Shown here: positions 1-9,022 of the stretch, in pieces
Numbering within the stretch: the stretch's first letter is position 1
Layout: each line of letters starts with the position of its first letter
NCBI RefSeq assembly: GCF_051175385.1
Contig: NZ_CP195106.1
Coordinates: 992,001-1,056,000, forward strand
Direction: 5' to 3'
Length of the DNA: 64,000 nt
From: Tundrisphaera lichenicola
GTDB lineage: Bacteria; Planctomycetota; Planctomycetia; Isosphaerales; Isosphaeraceae
Translations under genes and position numbers: made by a program
Notes under the pieces: generated by a model
What the model saw: only the letters and a program-made list of their open reading frames with translations
What the model was told of the DNA's origin: nothing
The model's database searches: none

Positions 1-86
1 GATGCATCCAGGAGAGCCTTGATATATAGTCCTCCTCACTTCCATGGTGGGGCAGGGCGGGTAGCAGGTTCGGAGGTGAGTCGTCG

Positions 87-1883
87 ATGGCCATCACGTT
101 CGATTGCCCGGGGTGCGGGAAAGGGTATTCGCTGGGGGATGAGGTCGCCGGCAAGAAGGCTCGCTGCAAGAGTTGTGGGCAGGTCTTCCGGGTCCCTCTC
201 CCGGACGAGGAGGACGAACCCGACAACATCTATGGACTCGAAGACGTCGCCCCGCCAGAACCGGTCTCATCGATAGCGGCCGATCCCGGCGTGGTTGAGC
301 CCAGGAAAGACCCTTCGCTCCTGTTCGGGCCTCGCGGGGGAGCGGCCCGGAAGGATGAAAAAAACGGAGAGTCCTGGAAGAAATCCGTCGGCGGGATCCT
401 CTCGGTCGTCGTGGTCCTCGGAGGGTTCAGCCTGAGGATCTACAACCGGGTGATCCGGCCGAGGATGAACAACCAGCCGGTCGCCACCGCCGACGCCGGT
501 GGCTTCGCCAATCCCGCCATGGGTGGCCCGGTAGCCCCCACCGTGATCCCGCCGTTCCCCGAGGCCGGCCCCGGTCATGAGTTGGACCCGGGCGTGACGT
601 TCCAGGAAGTCCGCCTGCCCGGGGGGAGTCAGCCCGGCTGGTCCGGCAAGCTCTGGCTCTACCGGCCGACCGGGGAGCACGCCCCGAGATCGCTCCCTTG
701 CGTGATGATCACCGGCGCCGGCAGCAACCTCCTGACCGGGATGTCGCTCTCGGACGGCGACCGACCCGAACACGTCCCTTACGTCCGGGCGGGGTTCGCG
801 GTCCTGGCGTATGAGCTGGACGGGGGGCTGGAGGAACAGGACCCGAGCGAGGCCCGGCTCCGCCAGGCGATCGGCAAGTTCCAGGCCGCACGGGCCGGGC
901 TGGTCAATGCCGCGATCGCCCTGGCGTTCCTCCGGGAGCGCGTCCCTGCGGTCGATCCCAATAGGGTCTACACCGCGGGTCATAGCTCGGCCGGGACCAT
1001 GGCGATGCTGTTCGCCGAGCACGCGCCCGAACTCAAGGGGTGCGTGGCGTTCGCCCCGGCGATCGACCTCGTGAAGCGCTTCGGCCCGGCGATGAATGAC
1101 ATTCAAGCCCTCGGCTGTCTGGACCTGGCGACCCGCTACTCGCCCAAGGACAATGAGTCGAAGCTCGCCTGCCCCCTCTTCCTCTTCCATGCCCAGGGGG
1201 ACGGCAATGTCCCGGTCCAGGACAGCGAAGCCTCCGCCGAGAGGCTTCGCCAGATGGGCAAGTCGGTCACGCTCGAGGTCGTGCCCGGGGGCGATCACTA
1301 CAACAGCATGATGAATCCGGGGATCTCCCGGGCCATCGAGTGGCTCCGGAAGATCGACGGCGGAGCGGCCTCTCCGGCTCCAAACCAGCCAACGGCCGCG
1401 ACCAACGAGATCCCGCCGCGCTCCCCGGTGGAGACCCCCGACGCCCCGGACCCGATCCCGGCCGATTCGATCCGGGAGGCGAAAATCCGCTCATTCCAAT
1501 GGCTGGATGCCGACTCGGACTATCTCGGCGGCCACGGGAACCACGACAAGCCGGATCGGAACCCGGACCAGCACTTTCGGCTGGTCCTCGACCTCCCCCC
1601 CGACACCTTGATCAAGGGGCTGACGATCACCAGCGGCTTCAACAAGTGGGTCACCAAGGCCACTCCGAATCTCTGGTCGGTCGGCGTGGTCCACGAAGGG
1701 AAGGTCGTGACACTCGAGCAGGTCGACACCGTAGGGACGTTCTCCGGCACGACGACCCTGGACCTCTACGTGAACTCGGGCATGGGGATCGGGCCTGGGA
1801 CGATGTTCGAGATCCAGGCGGTGGTCCGGGCGGACGGCATCGAAGTGACCCTCGGTGGACGCTCCCAACGGCCGCCCTACTGA
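87..1883 (+). CDS. zinc-ribbon / membrane-anchored alpha/beta-hydrolase fusion
   Basis: The 598-residue product starts with a zinc-ribbon-like module: C7-x2-C10 and C27-x2-C30, a layout common at the N-terminus of planctomycete proteins. An acidic linker and one hydrophobic segment at about residues 101-116 follow. The C-terminal part is an alpha/beta hydrolase of the dienelactone-hydrolase/prolyl-oligopeptidase type, with a nucleophile elbow G298-H-S300-S-A-G, an acid-loop candidate in HAQGDGNVPV and a histidine in GGDHYNSM. The last ~130 residues form an extra beta-rich domain I do not recognise. Probable role is a membrane-tethered esterase or peptidase with the ribbon on the cytoplasmic side; the substrate cannot be read. 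The start at 87 places the CxxC ribbon at the very N-terminus, as expected for this architecture. Confidence 0.8.
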   Translation: MAITFDCPGCGKGYSLGDEVAGKKARCKSCGQVFRVPLPDEEDEPDNIYGLEDVAPPEPVSSIAADPGVVEPRKDPSLLFGPRGGAARKDEKNGESWKKSVGGILSVVVVLGGFSLRIYNRVIRPRMNNQPVATADAGGFANPAMGGPVAPTVIPPFPEAGPGHELDPGVTFQEVRLPGGSQPGWSGKLWLYRPTGEHAPRSLPCVMITGAGSNLLTGMSLSDGDRPEHVPYVRAGFAVLAYELDGGLEEQDPSEARLRQAIGKFQAARAGLVNAAIALAFLRERVPAVDPNRVYTAGHSSAGTMAMLFAEHAPELKGCVAFAPAIDLVKRFGPAMNDIQALGCLDLATRYSPKDNESKLACPLFLFHAQGDGNVPVQDSEASAERLRQMGKSVTLEVVPGGDHYNSMMNPGISRAIEWLRKIDGGAASPAPNQPTAATNEIPPRSPVETPDAPDPIPADSIREAKIRSFQWLDADSDYLGGHGNHDKPDRNPDQHFRLVLDLPPDTLIKGLTITSGFNKWVTKATPNLWSVGVVHEGKVVTLEQVDTVGTFSGTTTLDLYVNSGMGIGPGTMFEIQAVVRADGIEVTLGGRSQRPPY

Positions 1884-2122
1884 CCCGCGCGGTATTCCCC
1901 CCATCGAGGTTGAATGCTCGCCCCTGGCCAAGATCGGTCGCGGGTCATGGCCTGAAAAGACCGGCTTTCAAGGCTCGATCGGTCGGAGTTCGAGTCAAGT
2001 TTGAATTTCAATAGCATCATCAATGTTCCGATATTTCGACATTTTGTCCTTTTTCGTCGTCCCGAGAGTGCACCCAGTCGGTATGGGACATCGGGAAGCG
2101 AAACATATCCCGATGGAGCTTA

Positions 2123-2691
2123 ATGTCCATTCCTGGGATCTAAAATCCCTCGCCTTCAGGCGACCACTTGCAGTACGTTCGCGTGATGGAGCACTACCGA
2201 CGGACCGCCCACACTCGGCTTGACATCAAGTTCCACCTGGTGTGGATCACGAAATACCGCAAGAAGCTCCTCCGGGGCGAAGTCGGCGTCCGGCTCCGCC
2301 AGATCGTTCGGACGATCTGTGCGGAGCTGGAGGTCGAGATCCTCAAGGGGCATGTGAGCATCGACCATGTCCACCTGTTCGTCTCCTGCCCGCCCCACGT
2401 GTCGGCGAGCTACCTGATGCAGCGGGTCAAGGGGAAGAGTTCGAGGCGGCTGTTGCAGGAGTACAGCCACCTGAACAAGGAGTGCTGGGGCCGGCACCTT
2501 TGGGCGAGGGGCTTCTTCGTGGCGAGTTCGGGGAACGTGACGGACGACGTGATCATGGAATACATCCGGACGCAGGACATGGAGAAGGGGGATGATGATT
2601 TCCGGGTGACTGATGCGTAGCGTTGTGGTGCCCAGTCGGGCTTTCAGCCGACTGCCGAACCCACCGCCTTCCAGGCGGTCGGTGGTTCAGT
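2123..2691 (+). mobile_element. IS200/IS605-type element, copy 1 (569 bp)
   Basis: The boundaries come from comparison with a second copy at 17681-18249: identity starts at ATGTCCATTC and ends at GGTTCAGT, with unrelated sequence outside. There are no terminal inverted repeats. Instead there are subterminal hairpins (TCGCC-TTCA-GGCGA near the left end, CCGCC-TTCC-AGGCGG near the right end), as expected for single-strand transposition by a Y1 HUH transposase. No target duplication is seen. It carries tnpA only, without the accessory tnpB. It lies 21 bp upstream of the haloperoxidase start. The 239 bp between the preceding gene and the element show nothing coding. Confidence 0.9.
2186..2620 (+). 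CDS. tnpA: IS200-family Y1 transposase TnpA, copy 1
   Basis: A protein of about 144 residues with the hallmarks of the Transposase_IS200 (Y1/HUH) family: LVWITKYRKK near the N-terminus, the HUH metal-binding pair in DHVHLFV, and the candidate catalytic tyrosine in the C-terminal helix (EYIRTQ). It cuts and rejoins single-stranded DNA at the element ends. I chose the ATG at 2186; a TTG at 2168 would add six residues. The product is identical to the one encoded at 17744-18178, which points to recent transposition within the genome. Confidence 0.93.
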   Translation: MEHYRRTAHTRLDIKFHLVWITKYRKKLLRGEVGVRLRQIVRTICAELEVEILKGHVSIDHVHLFVSCPPHVSASYLMQRVKGKSSRRLLQEYSHLNKECWGRHLWARGFFVASSGNVTDDVIMEYIRTQDMEKGDDDFRVTDA

Positions 2692-2712
2692 CCAGTGCCG
2701 AAGTCGAAAAGT

Positions 2713-4332
2713 ATGCTCGGGAATGGTGCGGATCGTCCCGCCGGCAGTGTGCTCGATAAGCATCCGAGACCCGCGACTCAAGCCGGTGCGGCCGTGATCG
2801 CGGCGGCAACCACGTCTCCGGTTGAATCCGAGTTCGACCGGGCCTGTGCCCTGGGCAGTAACGGTGATGAAGCCCGCTATGCGTCGAAGATCGGCAACTT
2901 CCATAAGGGCCTGAAGCATAATAACTTTGGAGAGGTGGATCTGGCGTCGTTCGCGACCCTCCGGGCCGCGCTCGATGGTCGGCAACCCTCCCAGTTCGAG
3001 GCGATCGAACTGGGCGGGACTCGCAAGCTGGTGAACCCCCAGGCGGGCCTCGCCGAGGATACCGAAGGGCCCGATCCGGCCGAATTGAGCATCTGTGCCG
3101 CGCCGAGGCTGGATAGTGCGGCGGCCGCCGGGGAGGCGGTCGAGCTTTACTGGATGGCCCTGCTTCGGGATGTCCCCTTCGCCCGATTCCACAGCGACCC
3201 CATCGTCGCGAGGGCGGCGACGGATCTCTCGGCCCTCTCGGATTTCCACGGGCCCAGGGACCCGATGGGCCGGATCACTCCCGCCACCATCTTCCGGGGG
3301 AACGCCCGGGGGGATCTCGCCGGGCCGTTCGTCTCGCAGTTCCTCCTCAAGGATATCCCCTATGGATCCCTGACGATTTCGCAATTGCAAAGGACGGTCG
3401 TGCCGGGGATCGACTATCTGACCAGCGAGGAGAGCTGGAGGGCCATTCAGGATGGCAGCGAGGATGTTCCCCAGGATGAGTACGACCCGAATCGCCGCCA
3501 TATCCGGTCGATGAGAGACCTGGGCCAGTATGTGCATGTGGATGCCCTGTACGAGGCCTATCTGAATGCAGCGCTGATCTTGCTGGGGATGAATGCCCCG
3601 GTCGACCCCGGTAATCCCTACGCGCCGGGCAAGTCGACGAAGCAGATCGGCTTCGGCACCTTCGGCGGTCCGCATCTCCTGAGCCTGGTGACCGAGGTCG
3701 CGACCCGCGCCCTGAAAGCGGTCTGGTATCAGAAATGGTTCGTCCACCTTCGACTCCGGCCGGAGGCCTACGGCGGGCTGGTCCATTTCGTGAAGACCGG
3801 CCAGAAGACCACGGCCGACTACCCGGTCCACGACGATGTGCTGAACTCCGACGCGGTCCAGGCGACCTTCGACAAGTACGGGACCTACCTGATGCCGATG
3901 GCCTTCCCGGAGGGGAGCCCGACCCATCCCTCCTACGGCGCTGGGCATGCGACCGTGGCCGGGGCCTGCGTGACGATCCTGAAGGCCTGGTTCGACGAGG
4001 ACGCGGCCGTCTCGAACCCGGTGAGGTCGAACCTGGATGGGACGGCACTCGATCCTTACGTCGGCCCGGACCTGACGATCGGCGGCGAACTCAACAAGAT
4101 CGCCGCCAATATCGCCATCGGCCGGAACATGGCGGGGGTCCACTGGAGGAGCGACTACGTCCAGTCGCTGAAGCTCGGCGAGCAGGTGGCGCTCTGCATC
4201 CTCCTCCAGCAGAGTACCGACTACAACGAGGAGAATACCCTCTCGCTGACCCGCTTCAACGGCCAGAAGGTGACCATCAAGAGCGGCAAGCTGCTGGACG
4301 AAAATGGGGTGAAAATCCCGTTCAACTGCTGA
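2713..4332 (+). CDS. vanadium-dependent haloperoxidase
   Basis: A PAP2-superfamily enzyme of about 539 residues that would oxidise halides with hydrogen peroxide using bound vanadate. The diagnostic vanadate-site motifs are present: a lysine/arginine block in KWFVHLRLRPEAYGG, the SYGAGH signature (S407 to H412), and R471-N-M-A-G-V-H477-W, whose histidine is the expected vanadate ligand. The architecture resembles bacterial bromoperoxidase-like proteins. The start is uncertain. The frame is open back into the IS200 copy upstream, whose right end lies at 2691, so the native 5' region may have been displaced. The ATG at 2713 is the first one outside the element. No clear Shine-Dalgarno sequence precedes it and no signal peptide is evident. 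Confidence 0.85.
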   Translation: MLGNGADRPAGSVLDKHPRPATQAGAAVIAAATTSPVESEFDRACALGSNGDEARYASKIGNFHKGLKHNNFGEVDLASFATLRAALDGRQPSQFEAIELGGTRKLVNPQAGLAEDTEGPDPAELSICAAPRLDSAAAAGEAVELYWMALLRDVPFARFHSDPIVARAATDLSALSDFHGPRDPMGRITPATIFRGNARGDLAGPFVSQFLLKDIPYGSLTISQLQRTVVPGIDYLTSEESWRAIQDGSEDVPQDEYDPNRRHIRSMRDLGQYVHVDALYEAYLNAALILLGMNAPVDPGNPYAPGKSTKQIGFGTFGGPHLLSLVTEVATRALKAVWYQKWFVHLRLRPEAYGGLVHFVKTGQKTTADYPVHDDVLNSDAVQATFDKYGTYLMPMAFPEGSPTHPSYGAGHATVAGACVTILKAWFDEDAAVSNPVRSNLDGTALDPYVGPDLTIGGELNKIAANIAIGRNMAGVHWRSDYVQSLKLGEQVALCILLQQSTDYNEENTLSLTRFNGQKVTIKSGKLLDENGVKIPFNC

Positions 4333-4433
4333 GTCGCCCGGGCGGCCGGGACCAGTGCCGGGCGTGTCGAGGGAGGGCGTCGATGCTGCCGACCTCCCCG
4401 GCCCGCCCGGCCAATCCCGGCTGCCCGGAAGTC

Positions 4434-5603
4434 TTAACTTCCCGGAGGCTTCCAGTTCTCGGCCAGGTGGCGACGGTTCAGGTCGTGCATGGCCTTCATG
4501 GCCGCCTGGATCGCGACGCGGCTGGTCCCCACATACTTCTCGACCACGGCGGCGGCGATCTCGAAGGCCACCACATTCTCGACGATCACGCTGGCCGCCG
4601 GCACGGCGCAGACGTCGGACCTTTCGTAGGCGGCGGGCCGGGGGGTCTTGGTCGCCATGTCGATCGACGGGCCGCGAGCGGCCAGGGTGCTGATCGGCTT
4701 CTTCGAGGCGCGGACCACGATCGGCTCGCCGTTCGATGTGCCCCCCTCGATCCCGCCCGCGTTGTTGGTGGGCCGTCGAAAGCCCATCCGGCGGTCGTCC
4801 TCGGGATGATCGGGATCGTAGGCGATCGGGTCCATCACCCGAGATCCGGGCCTCCGGGCGGCCTCGGTCCCCAGACCGATCTCGACCCCCTTGATCGCCT
4901 GAATGCTCATCACGGCCAGGGCCAGCCGGGCGTCGAGCTTCCGATCCCACTGGGCGTGGCTCCCCAGGCCGATCGGACAGCCGGTCACGACCGCTTCGAC
5001 CACCCCGCCCAGGGTGTCGCCGTTCGCCTTCGCCTCGTCGATCGCGGCGATCAGCTGTGCATCGGCCCGGGGGGCCAGGGTGTAGACCGGGCTGGCGTCG
5101 CGGGCGGACTCGTCGAACTCGGACTCGGGCCAGCCGGGAGCGATCACGCCGCCGATCTCTCGGACGTAGCCGAAGACGCCGATCCCTAGCTCTCGCAAGA
5201 GGAGCTTGGCCAGAGCACCGACGGCCACTCGCAGGGCCGTCTCGCGGGCGCTGGCCCGTTCGAGGACCTGGCGGATTCCGGTCTGATAATTGATCGAGCC
5301 GGCCAGGTCGATATGCCCCCCTCGCGGGGACGGGGGCTCCTGCAACCGTTCGAGCTTGGCGTCGTTGTTGATCAGGCGGAGCGTGATCGGGGCGCCGGTG
5401 GTCACGCCGTGATAGGTCCCGGACTCGACCTTGACAAGGTCGGTCTCCAGGGTCTGGCGCTTCCCTCGGCCGTATCCGCCCTGTCGGCGGATCAGCTCGC
5501 GGTTCATCGCCTCGAAGTCGAGGGTGATTCCCGAGGGGAACCCTTCGACGATCGCCGTCAGGGCCGGGCCGTGCGACTCGCCGGCGGTCAGGTAGCGGAG
5601 CAT
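4434..5603 (-). CDS. aroC: chorismate synthase
   Basis: The 389-residue product catalyses the last step of the shikimate pathway, converting 5-enolpyruvylshikimate-3-phosphate to chorismate with reduced FMN. Family signatures are clear: the N-terminal GESHGPAL, the RRQGGYGRG motif, RASARETALRVAVGALA, and the C-terminal region with TKTPRPAAYERSDVCAVPAA. Length is typical. It begins 1 bp after the stop of purC, so both are probably on one minus-strand transcript. The protein should be cytosolic and homotetrameric, like its family. Confidence 0.97.
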   Translation of the reverse strand: MLRYLTAGESHGPALTAIVEGFPSGITLDFEAMNRELIRRQGGYGRGKRQTLETDLVKVESGTYHGVTTGAPITLRLINNDAKLERLQEPPSPRGGHIDLAGSINYQTGIRQVLERASARETALRVAVGALAKLLLRELGIGVFGYVREIGGVIAPGWPESEFDESARDASPVYTLAPRADAQLIAAIDEAKANGDTLGGVVEAVVTGCPIGLGSHAQWDRKLDARLALAVMSIQAIKGVEIGLGTEAARRPGSRVMDPIAYDPDHPEDDRRMGFRRPTNNAGGIEGGTSNGEPIVVRASKKPISTLAARGPSIDMATKTPRPAAYERSDVCAVPAASVIVENVVAFEIAAAVVEKYVGTSRVAIQAAMKAMHDLNRRHLAENWKPPGS

Positions 5604-5604
5604 G

Positions 5605-6519
5605 TCACTTCCAGGGGAACGGACGTCCCGTCAGGGTCTCGTAAGCTTGAATATATTTGGACCGGGTCTGGGCCACCACGTCATCGGGCAGCGGGGGCGG
5701 AGGGCTGGCCTTATCCCATCCCGAGGCGTCGAGCCAGTCGCGGACGTATTGCTTGTCGAACGATGGCTGAGGGCCGCCGGGCTTGTAGGTCGCCTTGGGC
5801 CAGTAGCGGGAACTGTCGGGCGTGAGCGCCTCGTCGATCAGGACGACCTTGCCGGACTCCGGGTCGCGTCCGAACTCGAACTTGGTATCGGCCAGGATCA
5901 GGCCCTTCGAGGCGGCGTACGACTCGGCCTCGCTGTAGACGCAGAGGCTGAGACAGGCCAGTTCGTAGGCCAGCTCCTCGCCGACGGCCTTGGCCATCAC
6001 CTCGATCGAGACGTTCTCGTCGTGGCCCGACTCGGCCTTGGTGGCCGGGGTGAAGATGGGCTTGATCTTCGACGACTCGACCAGGCCCGGGGGCATGGGC
6101 GATCCGCAGACCGTGCCGCTCGCCTTGTACTCGCGCCAGGCACTCCCCGAGAGGTAGCCCCGGACGACGCACTCGAATGGGACGACCTCGTACTTCCGGA
6201 CGATCATCGACCGGCCGACCAGGGCCTCGCGGACCTCCGGCGTGAGGTCGAGCCCGGCGTCGTCGATGTTCGTCGAGAGCCGATGATGGGAGATCTCCAG
6301 CCGGCTGAACCAGAAGTCGCTCAGGCCGTTCAGGACCCGCCCCTTGTCGGGGATCCCGGTTGGCAGGATCCAATCATAGGCGCTGATCCGATCGGTCGCG
6401 ACCAGGAGCAAGCGATCGCCCAGGTCGTAGACGTCGCGGACCTTGCCTCGCTTGACGGGCCGATCGAGGGCCGACTCCAGGAATGCCGACACTCGATCTT
6501 CCCCATTTGCTGAGTTCAT
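5605..6519 (-). CDS. purC: phosphoribosylaminoimidazole-succinocarboxamide synthase
   Basis: A SAICAR synthetase of about 304 residues; it ligates aspartate to CAIR with ATP in purine biosynthesis. Motifs visible include KRGKVRDVYDLGDRLLLVATDRISAYD split around the nucleotide-binding strand, the block VVRGYLSGSAWREY, and LIDEALTPDSSRYW near the C-terminus. Length matches the longer PurC form. The frame is open about 195 bp further upstream; I chose the ATG at 6519 because the conserved domain begins shortly after it. The gene is followed at once by aroC. Confidence 0.95.
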   Translation of the reverse strand: MNSANGEDRVSAFLESALDRPVKRGKVRDVYDLGDRLLLVATDRISAYDWILPTGIPDKGRVLNGLSDFWFSRLEISHHRLSTNIDDAGLDLTPEVREALVGRSMIVRKYEVVPFECVVRGYLSGSAWREYKASGTVCGSPMPPGLVESSKIKPIFTPATKAESGHDENVSIEVMAKAVGEELAYELACLSLCVYSEAESYAASKGLILADTKFEFGRDPESGKVVLIDEALTPDSSRYWPKATYKPGGPQPSFDKQYVRDWLDASGWDKASPPPPLPDDVVAQTRSKYIQAYETLTGRPFPWK

Positions 6520-6774
6520 CTGGCAATAGTCCCCCATCGAGAGACAAAACTTTAATCCAGATCGAGGTGGGCCGACAAGGGTGAAGGGTGGCCGGCGGCT
6601 CGCCTGCGAGCATCGGAAATTGTTTTCCCCGAATGGGTTGCGGGTTATCGTGGCGGCGTCGCAGGGACTCCCGTTTTTCCTGCCGCTCCTTCTCGTGGCA
6701 TCCTCCTTCGGCATGAGTTAGGATCGGCACCGCTCGGAGCGGCGACCATCAAGGATAACTGGGGGAATGGGATC

Positions 6775-7716
6775 GTGACCATCGAGATGACGCGACGCGG
6801 TTGGCTGGCGGCCTCGGCGGGGGCGATCGGGGCGGGCCTGGTGGCGGGGGCTCCGGCACGATCGGCGGTCCACTCGGCCCCCGAGCCGTTCGGGTTCGCG
6901 ATGAACACGAGCACGATCTCCGGCCAGAAACTCACCCTGGAGCAGGAGATCGAGCTGGTCGCGAAGGTGGGATATTCCGGGATCGAACCCTGGACCCGCG
7001 AGATGGAGCAGCATGTCAAGGACGGCGGCTCGATGGTCGACCTGGGCAAGAAGGCCCGCGACCTGGGCGTGGCAATCGTCGATGTGATCGGCTTCTTCGA
7101 GTGGGCGGTCGACGACGAGGCACGTCGGGCCAAGGGCCTGGAACAGGCCCGGCACGACATGGAGATGACTCGCCAGCTGGGAGGGACCCGGATCGCCGCC
7201 CCTCCCTTCGGGGCGACCGAACAGGCCGACCTCGACCTTCGGAAAGTGGCCGAGCGTTACCGGGCCCTCCTGGAGATCGGCGACGGTTTCGGGGTCACGC
7301 CCCTGGTCGAGATCTGGGGCTTCTCCAAGCCGATCAGCCGTCTCGGCGAGGCGGCGATGGTCGCGATCGAGTCGGGCCACCCCAGGGCGGCGATCCTGGC
7401 GGATATCTACCACATCCACAAGGGCGGCTCCGGATTCGGCGGGCTCCACCTGCTTGGCCCCGACGCGATCCCGGTGATCCACATGAACGACTACCCGGAC
7501 CGGCCTCGCGATCAGCTTTCCGACGCCGATCGGGTCTATCCCGGCGACGGCGTGGCACCGCTCTCGGACATCTTCAAGGCGCTCCAGTCAATCGGGTTCC
7601 ACGGTCATCTGTCACTGGAGTTGTTCAATCGCGAGTACTGGAAGCAAGACGCGTTGACAGTCGCGAAGACCGGCCTGGAGAAGATGAAGGCCGCCGTCCA
7701 TGCCGGGCTGACCTGA
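6775..7716 (+). CDS. sugar phosphate isomerase/epimerase family protein with Tat-like signal
   Basis: A 313-residue AP-endonuclease-2-like TIM barrel (xylose-isomerase-like). The N-terminus has a twin-arginine-like leader (TRRGWLAASAGAIGAG followed by an AxA-type cleavage region), so it is probably exported. Metal-binding residues of the family are suggested by the glutamate in GIEPW, the E-I-W segment, D-I-Y-H-I-H, H-M-N-D-Y and the C-terminal SLELFNREYW. Such proteins are abundant in planctomycetes and usually assigned to sugar or inositol catabolism; the substrate cannot be determined. The start is GTG at 6775, placing the RR motif at residues 7-8. Confidence 0.85.
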   Translation: MTIEMTRRGWLAASAGAIGAGLVAGAPARSAVHSAPEPFGFAMNTSTISGQKLTLEQEIELVAKVGYSGIEPWTREMEQHVKDGGSMVDLGKKARDLGVAIVDVIGFFEWAVDDEARRAKGLEQARHDMEMTRQLGGTRIAAPPFGATEQADLDLRKVAERYRALLEIGDGFGVTPLVEIWGFSKPISRLGEAAMVAIESGHPRAAILADIYHIHKGGSGFGGLHLLGPDAIPVIHMNDYPDRPRDQLSDADRVYPGDGVAPLSDIFKALQSIGFHGHLSLELFNREYWKQDALTVAKTGLEKMKAAVHAGLT

Positions 7717-7740
7717 CATTCACCAGGCAAGGGCCATCCC

Positions 7741-9018
7741 ATGAACGATCCCGACACCCGAAGCTTCGCCGAGAAGGAACTCTGCTACATCATCCAGGGT
7801 ATCGCGCTCTCGATCGAGGAACAGGCCTCCGTCTACGAGGGCATCTGCATCCATCACGCCCTGTCCGGCCGATTCGACCATTGCTCGGGCAAGGTCCTTA
7901 GGGCCCGGTCAAAGAAGGCCACCCCGGAGGTTCGATCGGCCCTGGAGGAACTCAAACGAATCCTGGACGGTGTTTGCGGCGATCCCGCCCGTGAATGCTC
8001 CAGCATCGCGTTTCTCCAGGGATCGCAACTCTGGAAGGATTCGCGCGAGAAAGCCATTCAGGTCCTCGATTCGTTCGGCTGGCCCAGGGAAACCCCGCCC
8101 AGGTCGAGCGTGGCCCGGGAGACAACCGCCGAGGTCGATGTCGTGCCGCCGTCAATGAGCCCGCTCCCTCGCGGGTTCAAACGGTGGACCGGAGGAGACC
8201 CGATCCTGCGGTTTCACGGCCCGCTCTTCGAGATGCTCAATCTCCAGCCGGTCGTCTCGAAGCCCTTCGAGCGGATCATCCTCGAGCGAGAGAAGGCGTT
8301 CGGGAGGTCTTTCCCCGCCTCGGTCGTGGAGTTGCTCCAACTCCGTGGGATCTTTGGACTCTTCGCTGTCAACAGCGCCGGATGTTGCTTGATCGGATTC
8401 GAGGCCGACGATCGGTCGACCTTGCGCAAGCTCGGCGATCCCGAATGGGTGGAGGACGGACATCATCTGATCTCCATAGCGAACCAGGGAGTCACCGCCT
8501 GCTATGTCCGTCTCGATGGCTCGGAGGACCCTCCGGTTTTCAGCGATGGCGGCGGCACGGCCTACGAGACCGAAGATTCCGACGCGGATCAGCCCGGGCC
8601 GATCGCCTGGCAACCCGTCGCCAGGACGTTCTCCGAGTTCGTCTTCGACGCGATGACCGATTGGCGGTTCCAGACCGGCGGCCACCGGCTCCAGCTTGAA
8701 GCGCTCGACGTCGAGCCCGGTCCGGCCGACTTCAAACGACTGGCGAACAACTTCAGGACAGGGCCGGGATCGAGGGAATGGGGGCTCTTCGCCCATCGCT
8801 ACTTCACGACTCATGGGATCATCCGGATCTCGAATGACCCGACCTACGGCCCGATCCCCGAGGGCCAGGCCACCTGGCACATCGAGGCCGATTCGCCCGA
8901 AGCCCTGGCCCGGATATTTCAGGGAGTGGCGGCGATCGGGACTTTGCGGACCAGTCTGAAGCTCGATGCCGAGCCGAATGATCTCGGGGCCAGGGCTGAG
9001 GAACTCCTGGATCGATGA
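7741..9018 (+). CDS. hypothetical protein with SMI1/KNR4 (SUKH)-like region
   Basis: A 425-residue cytoplasmic-looking protein. The N-terminal ~125 residues are helical and unrecognised. The middle (about residues 175-310) contains a pattern reminiscent of the SMI1/KNR4 (SUKH) fold: an early E-R-x-x-x-x-x-F-G-x-x-F-P-x-S-x-x-E-L-L helix, a G-F-E strand, and a later acidic strand/helix ending in FSEFVFD. The C-terminal ~100 residues are a further unrecognised domain. SUKH proteins often act as immunity or scaffolding proteins in polymorphic toxin loci, but no toxin gene lies next to this one. The family assignment is tentative. Confidence 0.55.
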   Translation: MNDPDTRSFAEKELCYIIQGIALSIEEQASVYEGICIHHALSGRFDHCSGKVLRARSKKATPEVRSALEELKRILDGVCGDPARECSSIAFLQGSQLWKDSREKAIQVLDSFGWPRETPPRSSVARETTAEVDVVPPSMSPLPRGFKRWTGGDPILRFHGPLFEMLNLQPVVSKPFERIILEREKAFGRSFPASVVELLQLRGIFGLFAVNSAGCCLIGFEADDRSTLRKLGDPEWVEDGHHLISIANQGVTACYVRLDGSEDPPVFSDGGGTAYETEDSDADQPGPIAWQPVARTFSEFVFDAMTDWRFQTGGHRLQLEALDVEPGPADFKRLANNFRTGPGSREWGLFAHRYFTTHGIIRISNDPTYGPIPEGQATWHIEADSPEALARIFQGVAAIGTLRTSLKLDAEPNDLGARAEELLDR

Positions 9019-9022
9019 CGAT

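Noticed and set aside
2644..4950. 768-codon open frame on the minus strand opposite the haloperoxidase gene
   Set aside because: Antisense shadow of a high-GC gene; composition is arginine/glycine/proline-rich with no recognisable domain, while the plus strand encodes a clear enzyme.
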